A DNA stretch of 64,000 nt from Pantoea sp. Cy-639 (GTDB lineage Bacteria; Pseudomonadota; Gammaproteobacteria; Pseudomonadales; Pseudomonadaceae): NCBI RefSeq assembly GCF_011752525.1, contig NZ_VWXI01000016.1:1-64000 (forward strand), given 5' to 3'. Below, in pieces: positions 50,061 to 59,347 of this stretch. The position numbers and the translations under genes were made by a program. The notes below the pieces were generated by a model. The model had not been told where the DNA came from and searched no databases. It worked only from the letters and a program-made list of their open reading frames with translations. Each line of letters begins with the position of its first letter. Positions within the stretch are counted from its first letter, which is position 1.

Positions 50061-50106
50061 CATCGCAGGGCAAGCCAGTCCCCATGAACGGGCGTGCCCC
50101 GCGATG
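50061..50106. repeat. REP pair
   Basis: CATCGCAGGGCAAGCC and GGGCGTGCCCCGCGATG face each other, an imperfect putida REP pair between amn and the AidB-like gene. Confidence 0.7.
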
Positions 50107-50112
50107 AGGCCC

Positions 50113-51765
50113 TTACCCTGCCCAGACAGGCGTCGCCCGCGCCACCAACGCCTCGACATCCACCCCCCGTGGCAACGCGCCATACACCCGGCCGCCGCCA
50201 CCCAGGCGGCTACCGATGAAGGCGTCGCTGACCACGGCGTTACCGGCCTCGAGCAGCAACTTGGCCTGCAACGCCACGGCAATGTCCTCGGTCAACTGGC
50301 GCGCCCGATACTGGCTATCGTCCGTGTCGGCGAGCGCGCCCTTGAGGTTGCCGATGAACGCCGCCAGGCGCGGGTCGCCATGGCCATCGCCCAGTTCGCC
50401 GAACAATGCCTCGAGCACGCCCGGCTCCTTCGACAGCGCGCGCAGCACATCCAGGCACTGCACGTTGCCCGAGCCTTCCCAGGTCGAGTTCACCGGCGCC
50501 TCACGATACAACCGCGGCAGGATGCTGTCCTCGACATAACCAGCACCGCCCAGGCACTCGGCGGCCTCGTTGATCATTCCCGGCGCACGCTTGCAGATCC
50601 AATACTTGCCCACCGCCGTCACCAGGCGGGCGAAGTGCGCCTGCTGTGGGTCGTCCAGCCGGTCCAGCGCCTGGCCCATGCGCAGGCTCAGGGCCAGCGC
50701 GGCCTCGCTCTCCAGGGCCAGGTCGGCGAGCACGTTCTGCATCAGTGGCTGCTCGGCCAGCAGGCGTGCGCCGACCTTGCGATGGGCGCAATGGTGCGCC
50801 GCCTGGGTCAGGGCCTGACGCATCAGGGCACTGGAGCCGACCATGCAATCGAAGCGGGTCATCGCGACCATCTCGATGATCGTCGGCACCCCGCGCCCTT
50901 CCTCGCCCACCATCCAGGCCAGGGCACCACGGAACTCGACTTCGCTGGAGGCATTGGAGCAGTTGCCGAGCTTGTTCTTCAGGCGCTGGATATAGAACTG
51001 GTTGCGCTGGTCGTCGGGACGATGGCGTGGCAGCAGGAAGCAACTCAGGCCCTTCTCGGTCTGTGCCAGGGTGAGGAAGGCATCGCACATCGGCGCCGAG
51101 CAGAACCACTTGTGGCCGACCAGCTCGTAAGGCTGGCCCGGGCCGGGGGCGCCGACCGGGTAGGCGCGGGTGGTATTGGCACGCACATCGGTGCCGCCCT
51201 GTTTCTCGGTCATGGCCATGCCGATGGTGACACCGGCCTTGTGCCGATCGCCAACGTTGCGCGGGTCGTACTCCCTGGCGAGGATCTTCGGCAGCCAATA
51301 ACCCGCCAGCTCCGGCTGCAGGCGCAACGCCGGCACGGCGGCGAAGGTCATGGTCAGCGGGCAGCCGGTACCCGCCTCGGCCTGGCTGTGCAGGTAGGTC
51401 AGCGAGGCCCGGGCGACATGCGCGCCCGGGCGCGGCTCGGCCCAGGGCAGCGACGGCAGGCCATGCTCGACGGCGGTGCGCATCAGCTCGTGGTAGGCGG
51501 GATGGAACTCGACCAGGTCGATACGATGACCATAGCGGTCATGGCTGCTGAACAGCGGCTTGTGCGCATTGGCCAGGAACCCTGCGGCCATCAGCGGACC
51601 GCCGGCCAGCGCACCATAGGCATCGATCCGTGACTCGGCCCAGCCGGCGCCGAAACGCCTCGACCATTCCTGCAGGGGTTGGTCGAGGCGATACAGGTTG
51701 GCGCCATCAAGGGGTGGGGGCTGGTTGGTGACTTCGTGGGTTTCAGCGAACTGGTGCAGGTTCAT
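50113..51765 (-). CDS. aidB: AidB-like acyl-CoA dehydrogenase family protein
   Basis: A 550-residue protein from ATG 51765 with AGGAGG upstream. The acyl-CoA dehydrogenase fold carries the AidB extension: M-T-E-K-Q-G-G-T-D-V-R, W-F-C-S-A-P, and N-S-T-W-E-G-S-G-N for the catalytic region. E. coli AidB binds DNA and is part of the alkylation response. This protein matches in length and motifs, but substrate or DNA role is not shown. Confidence 0.88.
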   Translation of the reverse strand: MNLHQFAETHEVTNQPPPLDGANLYRLDQPLQEWSRRFGAGWAESRIDAYGALAGGPLMAAGFLANAHKPLFSSHDRYGHRIDLVEFHPAYHELMRTAVEHGLPSLPWAEPRPGAHVARASLTYLHSQAEAGTGCPLTMTFAAVPALRLQPELAGYWLPKILAREYDPRNVGDRHKAGVTIGMAMTEKQGGTDVRANTTRAYPVGAPGPGQPYELVGHKWFCSAPMCDAFLTLAQTEKGLSCFLLPRHRPDDQRNQFYIQRLKNKLGNCSNASSEVEFRGALAWMVGEEGRGVPTIIEMVAMTRFDCMVGSSALMRQALTQAAHHCAHRKVGARLLAEQPLMQNVLADLALESEAALALSLRMGQALDRLDDPQQAHFARLVTAVGKYWICKRAPGMINEAAECLGGAGYVEDSILPRLYREAPVNSTWEGSGNVQCLDVLRALSKEPGVLEALFGELGDGHGDPRLAAFIGNLKGALADTDDSQYRARQLTEDIAVALQAKLLLEAGNAVVSDAFIGSRLGGGGRVYGALPRGVDVEALVARATPVWAG

Positions 51766-51883
51766 CGGCGGCCTCCTGGATCCGTTCATGCCTGGACTAC
51801 CCAGTGAAGCACCCCGGCCCGGCCAGTCAAAGTGACATATCGGACTACATGGGGGCGCTTCGCGCCCCGTCAGCGCCAGCCCT

Positions 51884-53866
51884 TCAGAAGCGACTGGCCA
51901 GACGCACCGGTGGCACCTGCATCTGCGCCACGACCAGCTCAAGGCTCAGCTCGAAGCGACTGCCCAAGCCCGGAGTCGACTCATGGGACAGCTTCGCCCC
52001 CATCAGTTCAGCCAACTGCCGGCAGATCGACAGGCCGATGCCCAGGCCACCATGGCGCCGCGTCATCGAACCATCGAGCTGGGAGAACCGCTGGTACAAC
52101 ACGGCCTGGTCGAGGTCGTCGAAGCCGATGCCGCTGTCACTGACGGTCAGCCTCAGGGCCAGCGTGCCAGGCCCGGTCCGGCGCCCGCGGGCCTGCACGG
52201 TGACGCCGCCCTGGTCGGTGAACTTCAGGCCGTTGTCCACCAGGCAGGCCAGGCAGCGGGCAATTTTCTGCACGTCACCCACCAGGCTGTCGGGCAGGTC
52301 GGCGGGGATGTCCAGGCTCAGGTACAGGCCCTTGGCCAGCGCCGGGCCGGCATACCCGGCACGCAGTTCCTGCAGCAGGCGCCGCAGGCTGAACGGTCCG
52401 CCGTTGCTGTGCAGGCGCCCGGCCTGCAGTTCGGTGAGGATGAGGATGTCGTCGACCATCGTCATCATGTCCTGGGCAGAGCCCGTGGCAGTCCGGTGGT
52501 ACTGGGCCTGCTCGGCGCTCATGGGCAGGGTGTGCAGCAGCTCCAGCGAGCCGAGCACGCCGTTCATCGGGGTGCGCAACTCATGGGTGACGGTGGCCAG
52601 GAACTCGTCCTTCAGCCGGTTGCTGCGCGCCAGTTGCAGGTTCATCTGCTCCAGGGTGCATCCGGTCTCGCGCAGGATCCGAGCCTGCTCCTCACGCAGG
52701 CTGTTGATGCGATCGGCCAGGGCCAGCGACAGCAACGCCACCTCCAGCGCCGAGCCGAGCTGGCTGGCGTACATGGTGAGGAACACGTTCGGCAGGTAGC
52801 CGAGCACCATCAAGGTGTTGACCAGCCCACCCAGCAGGAAGGCGCTCCAGGCGATGATGAACCAGCGCGCCACCCGCAACCCGCGCCACCAGGCATACAA
52901 CCCCGCGCTGAAGATGCTGACGGTGAACAGCAAGGCCAGCAGCGTGGCCATGCGCAGCGCCACGCCATAGCGCATGGTCAGCGCCAGCACCATGACCAGC
53001 GCGCCGCCAGCCATCAGCAGCATCAGCAGGCGATCGAGACCACGCCCCAGGCGCTCCAGCTGCAGGAAGTGGCGAGCGAACTGGCAGCCGAACAACCCGG
53101 CCGCGCCGATGAACAGCGGCGTCGCCGCGTTGGCCCACCAAGGGCTGTCGGGCCAGAGATAGGCAATGCCGGCACCGTTGACCGACACCTGGTAGAGGCC
53201 GAACGAAGCGATGTAGAGGATGTAGTAGAGATAGCTGACATCGCGCACGCTGAGGTAGATGAACAGGTTGTACACCAGCATCACCAACAGCACGCCGTAG
53301 ATCATGCCAAGCACATAAAGACGGGTGGGCTGGTCTTCCAGGTAGGCCTCGGTCGACCACAGGGTCAGCGGCGCCTGAATCGAGCCCTGGCTGTGCAGCC
53401 GCAGGTAGGCCGTGGTTGCCTGTCCCGCAGACAAGGGCAACCCGAACAGGTAGTTGTCCTGGCGAATCTCCCGGCTCGCATAGGGCAGCGCGTCACCGGT
53501 ACGCCGAACCAGCTGGAACTTGCCCTGCGCGTCCGGCAGGTAGAGTTCCAGGTGGTCCAGGGGCGGGTAGGCGAGCTCCAGCAGCCACTGACGCGGAGCA
53601 GCAGAGGGAGAGGCGGCATAATGAAGATCGATCCGCAGCCAGAACACCGATGTCGAATAACCGGCATTGAGCACATTGGCTTCGTGGGCCCGGAAACGGT
53701 TGGCAAAGGCGGCCGAACTGACCTGGGCGATGGTGGCGCTGCCGTCGTGGTCTTCATAGACCTGCATGAACCTGCCCAACGGAAGACGCTCGGTGCTGGC
53801 ATCGATTTCGACCGCTCCGGCGAGCATGGGCAAGCAGCCCAGAAGCACAATCAGCAAATAGCGCAT
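51884..53866 (-). CDS. ladS: LadS-type 7TMR-DISM sensor histidine kinase without a receiver domain
   Basis: A 660-residue protein, start ATG 53866, with a signal peptide, a periplasmic 7TMR-DISMED2 domain (about 25-170), seven transmembrane helices (about 180-385), a short coiled coil, the HisKA H-box A-T-V-T-H-E-L-R-T-P-M-N near 440, and a HATPase domain with L-V-D-N-G-L-K-F, D-S-G-I-G-F and G-G-L-G-I-G-L-S. It is divergent from thiD, as ladS (PA3974) is in P. aeruginosa, where LadS activates the Gac/Rsm cascade. The P. aeruginosa protein, as I recall it, has a C-terminal receiver (about 795 residues); none is present here. Confidence 0.8.
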   Translation of the reverse strand: MRYLLIVLLGCLPMLAGAVEIDASTERLPLGRFMQVYEDHDGSATIAQVSSAAFANRFRAHEANVLNAGYSTSVFWLRIDLHYAASPSAAPRQWLLELAYPPLDHLELYLPDAQGKFQLVRRTGDALPYASREIRQDNYLFGLPLSAGQATTAYLRLHSQGSIQAPLTLWSTEAYLEDQPTRLYVLGMIYGVLLVMLVYNLFIYLSVRDVSYLYYILYIASFGLYQVSVNGAGIAYLWPDSPWWANAATPLFIGAAGLFGCQFARHFLQLERLGRGLDRLLMLLMAGGALVMVLALTMRYGVALRMATLLALLFTVSIFSAGLYAWWRGLRVARWFIIAWSAFLLGGLVNTLMVLGYLPNVFLTMYASQLGSALEVALLSLALADRINSLREEQARILRETGCTLEQMNLQLARSNRLKDEFLATVTHELRTPMNGVLGSLELLHTLPMSAEQAQYHRTATGSAQDMMTMVDDILILTELQAGRLHSNGGPFSLRRLLQELRAGYAGPALAKGLYLSLDIPADLPDSLVGDVQKIARCLACLVDNGLKFTDQGGVTVQARGRRTGPGTLALRLTVSDSGIGFDDLDQAVLYQRFSQLDGSMTRRHGGLGIGLSICRQLAELMGAKLSHESTPGLGSRFELSLELVVAQMQVPPVRLASRF

Positions 53867-54131
53867 ACAGCCCCAGCATGGCCTGTCCGGTCGTGTCGCG
53901 TTTGCCTCCCTTCCCTTTGAGACGACATGATCCGGCAGAACCCGTTTATCGAGTTGTCCGAGCACTCTAGCATAGCTTTCCGGCAGGACCAGAGGCTACT
54001 GCGAATTTGCCTTAAAAGGCTCTAGAATGCGACTTTCAGAGATTTAAAAAGAAAAAAACTGACCGCTTGATCAACAAATCTTGCAGCCTGGGCGATCCGC
54101 GCAAAATGGTTTGGTGATAAGCTCGCCGACC

Positions 54132-54929
54132 ATGACTACCTACAGCTCCCGCCCCGTTGTCCTCTGTCTGTCCGGCCACGACCCAAGTGGTGGCGCCGGA
54201 CTGCAGGCAGATATCGAAGCCCTGATCGCCCAGGGCTGTCACGCCGCACCCGCCGTGACCGCCCTGACCGTGCAGGATACCGTCAACGTTTCCGACTTCC
54301 GCGTGCTCGACCGCGAGTGGGTGCTGGCCCAGGCCAACGCCGTGCTTGCCGACTCCAGCGTGGCAGCCGTCAAGCTGGGCATGCTCGGTTCGATCGAGAT
54401 GGTCGACACCGTCGCCGAGCTGCTGGCCGCCCATCCCCACCTGCCGCTGGTCTGCGACCCGGTGCTGCGCGCCGGTGGCGGCGGCCGCCTGGGCAAGGAC
54501 GAAGTCGGCTACGCCCTGCGCGAGCGCCTGCTGCCCCTGGCCATGATCGCCACACCCAACCTGCCGGAAGCGCGCATCCTCGCGGAACTGCCGCAAGGCA
54601 CGGCGGACGAGTGCGCCGAGAAACTGCTGCCGTTCTGTAGACACCTGCTGATCACCGGCGGTCACGGCGACGAGGACGAAATCCACAACCGCCTGTACAG
54701 CCGCGATGGCCAGCAGTTCACCTGGACCTGCCAGCGCCTGCCGGGCAGCTATCATGGTTCCGGCTGCACCCTGGCCAGCGCCCTGGCCGGTCGCCTGGCC
54801 CTCGGCGAGCAGTTGCAGAGCGCGGTCAAGAGCGCGCTGGACTACACCTGGCGCACCCTGCGTGACGCCGAGCAACTGGGCAAGGGCCAGTATGTGCCAC
54901 GGCGCCTGCCCCTGGACTTCTGCTCCTGA
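54132..54929 (+). CDS. thiD: Hydroxymethylpyrimidine (phosphate) kinase ThiD
   Basis: A 265-residue kinase from ATG 54132. G-H-D-P-S-G-G-A-G-L-Q-A-D is the HMP-binding motif and H-G-S-G-C-T-L-A-S-A-L is the ATP/anion-hole motif with the catalytic Cys region. It phosphorylates HMP to HMP-PP for thiamine synthesis. It is co-transcribed with thiE and hemL. No THI-box riboswitch is seen upstream. Confidence 0.94.
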   Translation: MTTYSSRPVVLCLSGHDPSGGAGLQADIEALIAQGCHAAPAVTALTVQDTVNVSDFRVLDREWVLAQANAVLADSSVAAVKLGMLGSIEMVDTVAELLAAHPHLPLVCDPVLRAGGGGRLGKDEVGYALRERLLPLAMIATPNLPEARILAELPQGTADECAEKLLPFCRHLLITGGHGDEDEIHNRLYSRDGQQFTWTCQRLPGSYHGSGCTLASALAGRLALGEQLQSAVKSALDYTWRTLRDAEQLGKGQYVPRRLPLDFCS

Positions 54930-54943
54930 CACGAGGCCACCCG

Positions 54944-55567
54944 ATGATGCTCCGCGGTCTGTATGCCATCACCGACAGCCAGTTGCTCGCTGGCCGTTTT
55001 CTCAGCCATGTCGAAGCGGCACTGGAGGGTGGCGTACGCCTCCTGCAGTACCGCGACAAGAGCGCCGACAGCGCCCGTCGCCTGCAGGAAGGCGAGGCGC
55101 TCAAGGCACTCTGCGAGCGCTACGGCACCACCTTGATCATCAATGACGATGCCGAACTGGCTGCGCGCCTGGGCGTCGGCGTGCACCTGGGCCAGACCGA
55201 CGGCCCCCTGACGCCGGCCCGTACCCTGCTCGGCCAGCAGGCGATCATCGGCTCGACCTGCCATGCCAGTCTCGAGCTGGCCCGGCAAGCCGCCAGCGAG
55301 GGCGCCAGCTATGTCGCCTTCGGTCGTTTCTTCAATTCCGTCACCAAACCGGGTGCGCCGGCCGCCAGCGTCGAGCTGCTGGAGCAGGCCCGCACCCAGG
55401 TCCAGCTGCCGATCGCCGTGATCGGTGGCATCACCCTCGACAACGCCGCCCCGCTGGTCGCCCATGGCGCCGACCTGCTGGCGGTGATCCACGGCCTGTT
55501 CGGTGCCGACAGCGCGCAGGAAGTCACCCGCCGCGCCCGCGCCTTCAACGCCCTGTTCGCTTCCTGA
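54944..55567 (+). CDS. thiE: Thiamine-phosphate synthase ThiE
   Basis: A 207-residue TIM-barrel enzyme with L-Q-Y-R-D-K-S, I-I-N-D-D-A, and G-P-x-T conserved loops for pyrophosphate binding (F-G-R-F-F-N-S-V-T-K). It joins HMP-PP and thiazole phosphate to give thiamine phosphate. It lies 14 bases after thiD. Confidence 0.94.
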   Translation: MMLRGLYAITDSQLLAGRFLSHVEAALEGGVRLLQYRDKSADSARRLQEGEALKALCERYGTTLIINDDAELAARLGVGVHLGQTDGPLTPARTLLGQQAIIGSTCHASLELARQAASEGASYVAFGRFFNSVTKPGAPAASVELLEQARTQVQLPIAVIGGITLDNAAPLVAHGADLLAVIHGLFGADSAQEVTRRARAFNALFAS

Positions 55568-55584
55568 TTTCGAGAGAAGACCCC

Positions 55585-56868
55585 ATGTCCCGTTCCGAAG
55601 CCCTGTTCGCCCAAGCCCAGAAACACATTCCCGGTGGCGTCAACTCGCCGGTCCGCGCCTTCAAGAGCGTCGGCGGCACGCCGTTGTTCTTCAAGCACGC
55701 CGAAGGTGCCTATGTCATCGACGAAGATGACAAGCGCTATGTCGACTACGTCGGCTCCTGGGGCCCGATGATCCTCGGCCACGGCCACCCGGACGTACTC
55801 GACGCCGTGCGGCGCCAGCTCGAGCACGGCCTGTCCTACGGCGCACCGACCGCCATGGAAACCGAGATGGCCGACCTGGTCTGCTCGATCGTGCCGTCGA
55901 TGGAAATGGTGCGCATGGTCAGCTCCGGCACCGAGGCGACCATGAGCGCCATCCGTCTGGCCCGTGGCTACACCGGCCGCGATGCGATCATCAAGTTCGA
56001 GGGTTGCTACCACGGCCACTCCGACAGCCTGCTGGTCAAGGCCGGCTCCGGCCTGCTGACCCAAGGCGTGCCAAGCTCCGCCGGCGTACCGGCGGACTTC
56101 GCCAAGCACACCCTGACCCTGCCGTTCAACGACCTCGCCGCGGTCGAGAAGACCCTGGCCGACGTCGGCCAGACCGTCGCCTGCATCATCGTCGAGCCGG
56201 TGGCCGGCAACATGAACTGCGTGCCGCCAGCGCCAGGCTTCCTCGAAGGGCTGCGCGCGCAGTGCGACAAGCACGGCGTGGTACTGATCTTCGACGAGGT
56301 GATGACCGGTTTCCGCGTCTCCCTCGGCGGCGCCCAGGGCCACTACGGCATCACCCCCGACCTGTCGACCTTCGGCAAGATCGTCGGTGGCGGCATGCCG
56401 GTCGGCTGCTTCGGCGGCAAGAGCGAGATCATGGGCTGCATCGCCCCGCTCGGCCCGGTCTACCAGGCCGGCACCTTGTCGGGCAACCCGCTGGCCATGG
56501 CCGCCGGCCTGACCACCCTGCGCCTGATCAGCCGTCCTGGCTTCCATGACGAGCTCAGCGCCTTCACCAGCCGTATGCTCGATGGCCTGCAGCAGCGCGC
56601 CGATGCCGCCGGGATCCCGTTCGTCACCACCCAGGCCGGTGCCATGTTCGGCCTGTACTTCAGTGGCGCCGACGACATCGTCACCTTCGACGACGTGATG
56701 GCCAGCGATGCCGAGCGTTTCAAGCGCTTCTTCCACCTGATGCTCGAAGGCGGCGTGTACCTGGCGCCGAGCGCGTTCGAGGCCGGCTTCACCTCCATCG
56801 CCCATGGCGACAAGGAGTTGCAGATCACCCTGGACGCCGCCGAGAAAGCATTCGCCAAGCTCAAGTGA
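55585..56868 (+). CDS. hemL: Glutamate-1-semialdehyde 2,1-aminomutase HemL
   Basis: A 427-residue class III aminotransferase. S-S-G-T-E-A-T-M-S-A-I-R-L-A-R, I-F-D-E-V-M-T-G-F-R, and T-F-G-K-I-V-G-G-G-M-P-V-G (PLP lysine) are all visible. It converts glutamate-1-semialdehyde to 5-aminolevulinate, the first committed tetrapyrrole intermediate. Confidence 0.95.
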   Translation: MSRSEALFAQAQKHIPGGVNSPVRAFKSVGGTPLFFKHAEGAYVIDEDDKRYVDYVGSWGPMILGHGHPDVLDAVRRQLEHGLSYGAPTAMETEMADLVCSIVPSMEMVRMVSSGTEATMSAIRLARGYTGRDAIIKFEGCYHGHSDSLLVKAGSGLLTQGVPSSAGVPADFAKHTLTLPFNDLAAVEKTLADVGQTVACIIVEPVAGNMNCVPPAPGFLEGLRAQCDKHGVVLIFDEVMTGFRVSLGGAQGHYGITPDLSTFGKIVGGGMPVGCFGGKSEIMGCIAPLGPVYQAGTLSGNPLAMAAGLTTLRLISRPGFHDELSAFTSRMLDGLQQRADAAGIPFVTTQAGAMFGLYFSGADDIVTFDDVMASDAERFKRFFHLMLEGGVYLAPSAFEAGFTSIAHGDKELQITLDAAEKAFAKLK

Positions 56869-56870
56869 GT

Positions 56871-56928
56871 CATCGCGGGGCAAGCCGGCCCGCACCCTGG
56901 AGTGGGAGCCGGCTTGTCCCACGCTGGG
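56871..56928. repeat. REP elements after hemL
   Basis: CATCGCGGGGCAAGCCGGC and TGGGAGCCGGCTTGTCCC form the typical putida REP pair starting two bases after the hemL stop codon. Confidence 0.75.
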
Positions 56929-57069
56929 GCGGCACAGGCACGTCGTGATACGGCCCTTGCGCTTGCCCATGTAGAAATTCGCGTAAAACTTTGTAAGGTA
57001 GGCGCTGCTTATCCCATAATGTGCCACCAGAGACATTGGCCGCAGCTTTGCAGAGGTAAGTCGATCCCC

Positions 57070-57615
57070 ATGAACCGCACCGGCCGCGCCCTGACCCTGG
57101 GCTGCCTGCTGCTTCTTCAGCCCCTGCTGGCCCTGGCAGAGGGCGGTAACTCGTTGCTGATTCCGGCGACGGGGCGCTGCACTCTCAACGCGGCCCCCGA
57201 GGACCTGGAGAGCGCCGTGAAGGCGTGCGAGCAGACGGCGGACGGCGGGGACGCCGAAGCGCAGTACGAACTCGGCGAGTTCTACTACAGCGGTACGCCG
57301 CGCAACCTCGAAAAAGCCCTGAAGTGGTTCGAGAAAGCCTCGCTGCAAGGCCAGGCCCAGGCTCAATACCGCCTGGGCGCGATGTTCTTCCACGGCGAAG
57401 GGGTCAAGGCCAACAATGTCCAGGCCTATATCCTGCTCAAGATGGCCGCGGTCAACGGCGCCGAAGACGCCCTGGACATGGCCGACGAAGTCTCCGAACA
57501 GATGCCCCGCGACGAACTCGAACATGCCACCCAGGTGCTCGGCCAGATCTTCCGCAAGTACCTGCTGGAGCTGCAGAACGCCGAGGGCCGCACGCCCTTC
57601 TCGCCGCTGCCCTGA
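57070..57615 (+). CDS. Periplasmic Sel1-repeat protein
   Basis: A 181-residue protein from ATG 57070, with a signal peptide (LGCLLLLQPLLALAEG) and two to three Sel1-type repeats (DAEAQYELGEFYYSG ... QAQAQYRLGAMFFHG ... NNVQAYILLKMAAV). Such repeats mediate protein contacts. The equivalent gene sits between hemL and miaB in related genomes; here miaB is absent downstream. The function is unknown. Confidence 0.85.
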   Translation: MNRTGRALTLGCLLLLQPLLALAEGGNSLLIPATGRCTLNAAPEDLESAVKACEQTADGGDAEAQYELGEFYYSGTPRNLEKALKWFEKASLQGQAQAQYRLGAMFFHGEGVKANNVQAYILLKMAAVNGAEDALDMADEVSEQMPRDELEHATQVLGQIFRKYLLELQNAEGRTPFSPLP

Positions 57616-57856
57616 ACACCCCGGCCCAGGCACCACGGCGCCGCGCGCACCTTCCGGGCCCTGCCGATCCTTGCCTCCCCGACAGGCTGGGATGCAGGTA
57701 TCGTCCAACCGTCAAATTGATCCGCGATAATCCCGGCATGGCCGCAGGACGGTCGCCGCACGCACCGACCCTTGATCGTTTCAGTGCTTTCGCCACTGTC
57801 GCGCAAGGGTTATTCTTGAGATCACATTCATTGCCGTCGAGCGGCTTAAAACGACC

Positions 57857-58855
57857 TTGAACGCACCCATCGAACCCCATCGTTTCATCCTCGAACCCTT
57901 CGAGGCCCACCGTTTCGCCAACCTGTGCGGCCAGTTCGACGAGCACTTGCGCCTGATCGAACAACGCCTGGCCATCGAGATCCGCAACCGCGGCAATCAG
58001 TTCGAGCTGATCGGCGAACCCAAGACCACCTCCGCCGCCGAGCAACTGCTGCGCCGTCTCTATCGCGAGACCAAGGCCAGCGACCTGTCGCCGGAAACCG
58101 TACACCTCTATCTCCAGGAGTCGGCGGTCGAGAACATCGACAACCCAGCCGTCAACGAAGTCAGCGTCTCGCTGCGCACACGCAAGGGCAACATCCGCCC
58201 GCGTGGCGTCAACCAGCAGCGCTACGTCAAGGAGATCCTGGCCAACGACATCAACTTCGGCATCGGCCCGGCCGGTACCGGCAAGACCTACCTGGCCGTG
58301 GCCTGCGCTGTCGACGCCCTGGAGCGCGAGCAAGTGCGCCGCATCCTGCTGGTGCGCCCGGCGGTCGAGGCCGGCGAGAAACTCGGTTTCCTTCCCGGCG
58401 ACCTTGCGCAGAAGATCGACCCGTACCTGCGCCCGCTGTACGACGCGCTCTACGAGATGCTCGGCTTCGAACACGTGGCCAAGCTGATCGAGCGCCAGGT
58501 GATCGAGATCGCCCCGCTGGCCTACATGCGCGGCCGCACGCTGAACAACAGCTTCATCATTCTCGACGAAAGCCAGAACACCACCCTGGAGCAGATGAAG
58601 ATGTTCCTCACCCGCATCGGCTTCGGCTCGACCGCGGTGATCACCGGCGACATCACCCAGGTCGACCTGCCTCGCGGCACCAAGTCGGGCCTGGCCCATG
58701 TGATCGAGGTGCTCAAGGACGTCCCCGGCATCAGCTTCACCCACTTCCAGCCCAAGGACGTGGTACGTCACCCACTGGTGCAGCGCATCGTCGAGGCCTA
58801 CGATCGCTTCGACGCCCGTCAGGCCAAGCCCGAGGCAGCCGGCAAAGATGCTTGA
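57857..58855 (+). CDS. ybeZ: PhoH-family ATPase YbeZ
   Basis: A 332-residue protein starting at TTG 57857 (L-N-A-P-I-E-P-H-R-F). The N-terminal KH-like segment is followed by a P-loop ATPase with Walker A G-P-A-G-T-G-K-T and D-E-S-Q-N for Walker B. It cooperates with YbeY in 16S rRNA maturation and quality control. Its last eight bases overlap ybeY. Confidence 0.93.
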   Translation: MNAPIEPHRFILEPFEAHRFANLCGQFDEHLRLIEQRLAIEIRNRGNQFELIGEPKTTSAAEQLLRRLYRETKASDLSPETVHLYLQESAVENIDNPAVNEVSVSLRTRKGNIRPRGVNQQRYVKEILANDINFGIGPAGTGKTYLAVACAVDALEREQVRRILLVRPAVEAGEKLGFLPGDLAQKIDPYLRPLYDALYEMLGFEHVAKLIERQVIEIAPLAYMRGRTLNNSFIILDESQNTTLEQMKMFLTRIGFGSTAVITGDITQVDLPRGTKSGLAHVIEVLKDVPGISFTHFQPKDVVRHPLVQRIVEAYDRFDARQAKPEAAGKDA

Positions 58856-59321
58856 ACTCGACCTGCAACGGGCCACGGACGCCGCCGCCCCCGATGACGC
58901 CGCCTTCCGCCGCTGGTGCGAACTCGCCCTGCGCCAGCGCAGCGCCGACTCGGAAATGACCATCCGCCTGGTGGACGAGGCCGAAGGCCGCGAGCTGAAC
59001 CACACCTACCGGCACAAGGACTACGCGACCAACGTGCTGTCCTTCCCTGCCGACGTGCCCGACGACCTGCTCGACATCCCGCTGCTGGGCGATCTGGTGA
59101 TCTGCGTGGCAGTGGTCGAGCGCGAGGCCGCAGAACAGGGCAAGTCGCTCGAGGCGCACTGGGCGCACCTGGTCATCCATGGCTGTCTGCACCTGCTCGG
59201 CTACGATCACATCGAAGACGAAGAAGCCGAAGAGATGGAAGCGCTGGAACGACAATTGCTGGCGGAACTGGGCCATCCGGACCCGTACGCCGACGACGAA
59301 ACCGACACACTCACACACTGA
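58848..59321 (+). CDS. ybeY: Endoribonuclease YbeY
   Basis: A 157-residue metal-dependent nuclease with the zinc motif H-G-C-L-H-L-L-G-Y-D-H (about 113-123) and N-V-L-S-F-P. It matures the 3' end of 16S rRNA with YbeZ. The start overlaps ybeZ, so the two are coupled. Confidence 0.95.
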   Translation: MLELDLQRATDAAAPDDAAFRRWCELALRQRSADSEMTIRLVDEAEGRELNHTYRHKDYATNVLSFPADVPDDLLDIPLLGDLVICVAVVEREAAEQGKSLEAHWAHLVIHGCLHLLGYDHIEDEEAEEMEALERQLLAELGHPDPYADDETDTLTH

Positions 59322-59347
59322 TACTGCAAGGATCACGAGTAACCGCC

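Noticed and set aside
48553..51633. Very long plus-strand open frame (1026 codons) across amn and the aidB-like gene
   Set aside because: Antisense to two clear genes, with a low-complexity Ala/Gly/Gln/Arg composition; it is the usual open shadow of high-GC coding DNA.
53966..54131. TPP riboswitch ahead of thiD
   Set aside because: No THI-box core could be found in the leader, and thiD/thiE here belong to a non-riboswitch operon in pseudomonads as far as I know.
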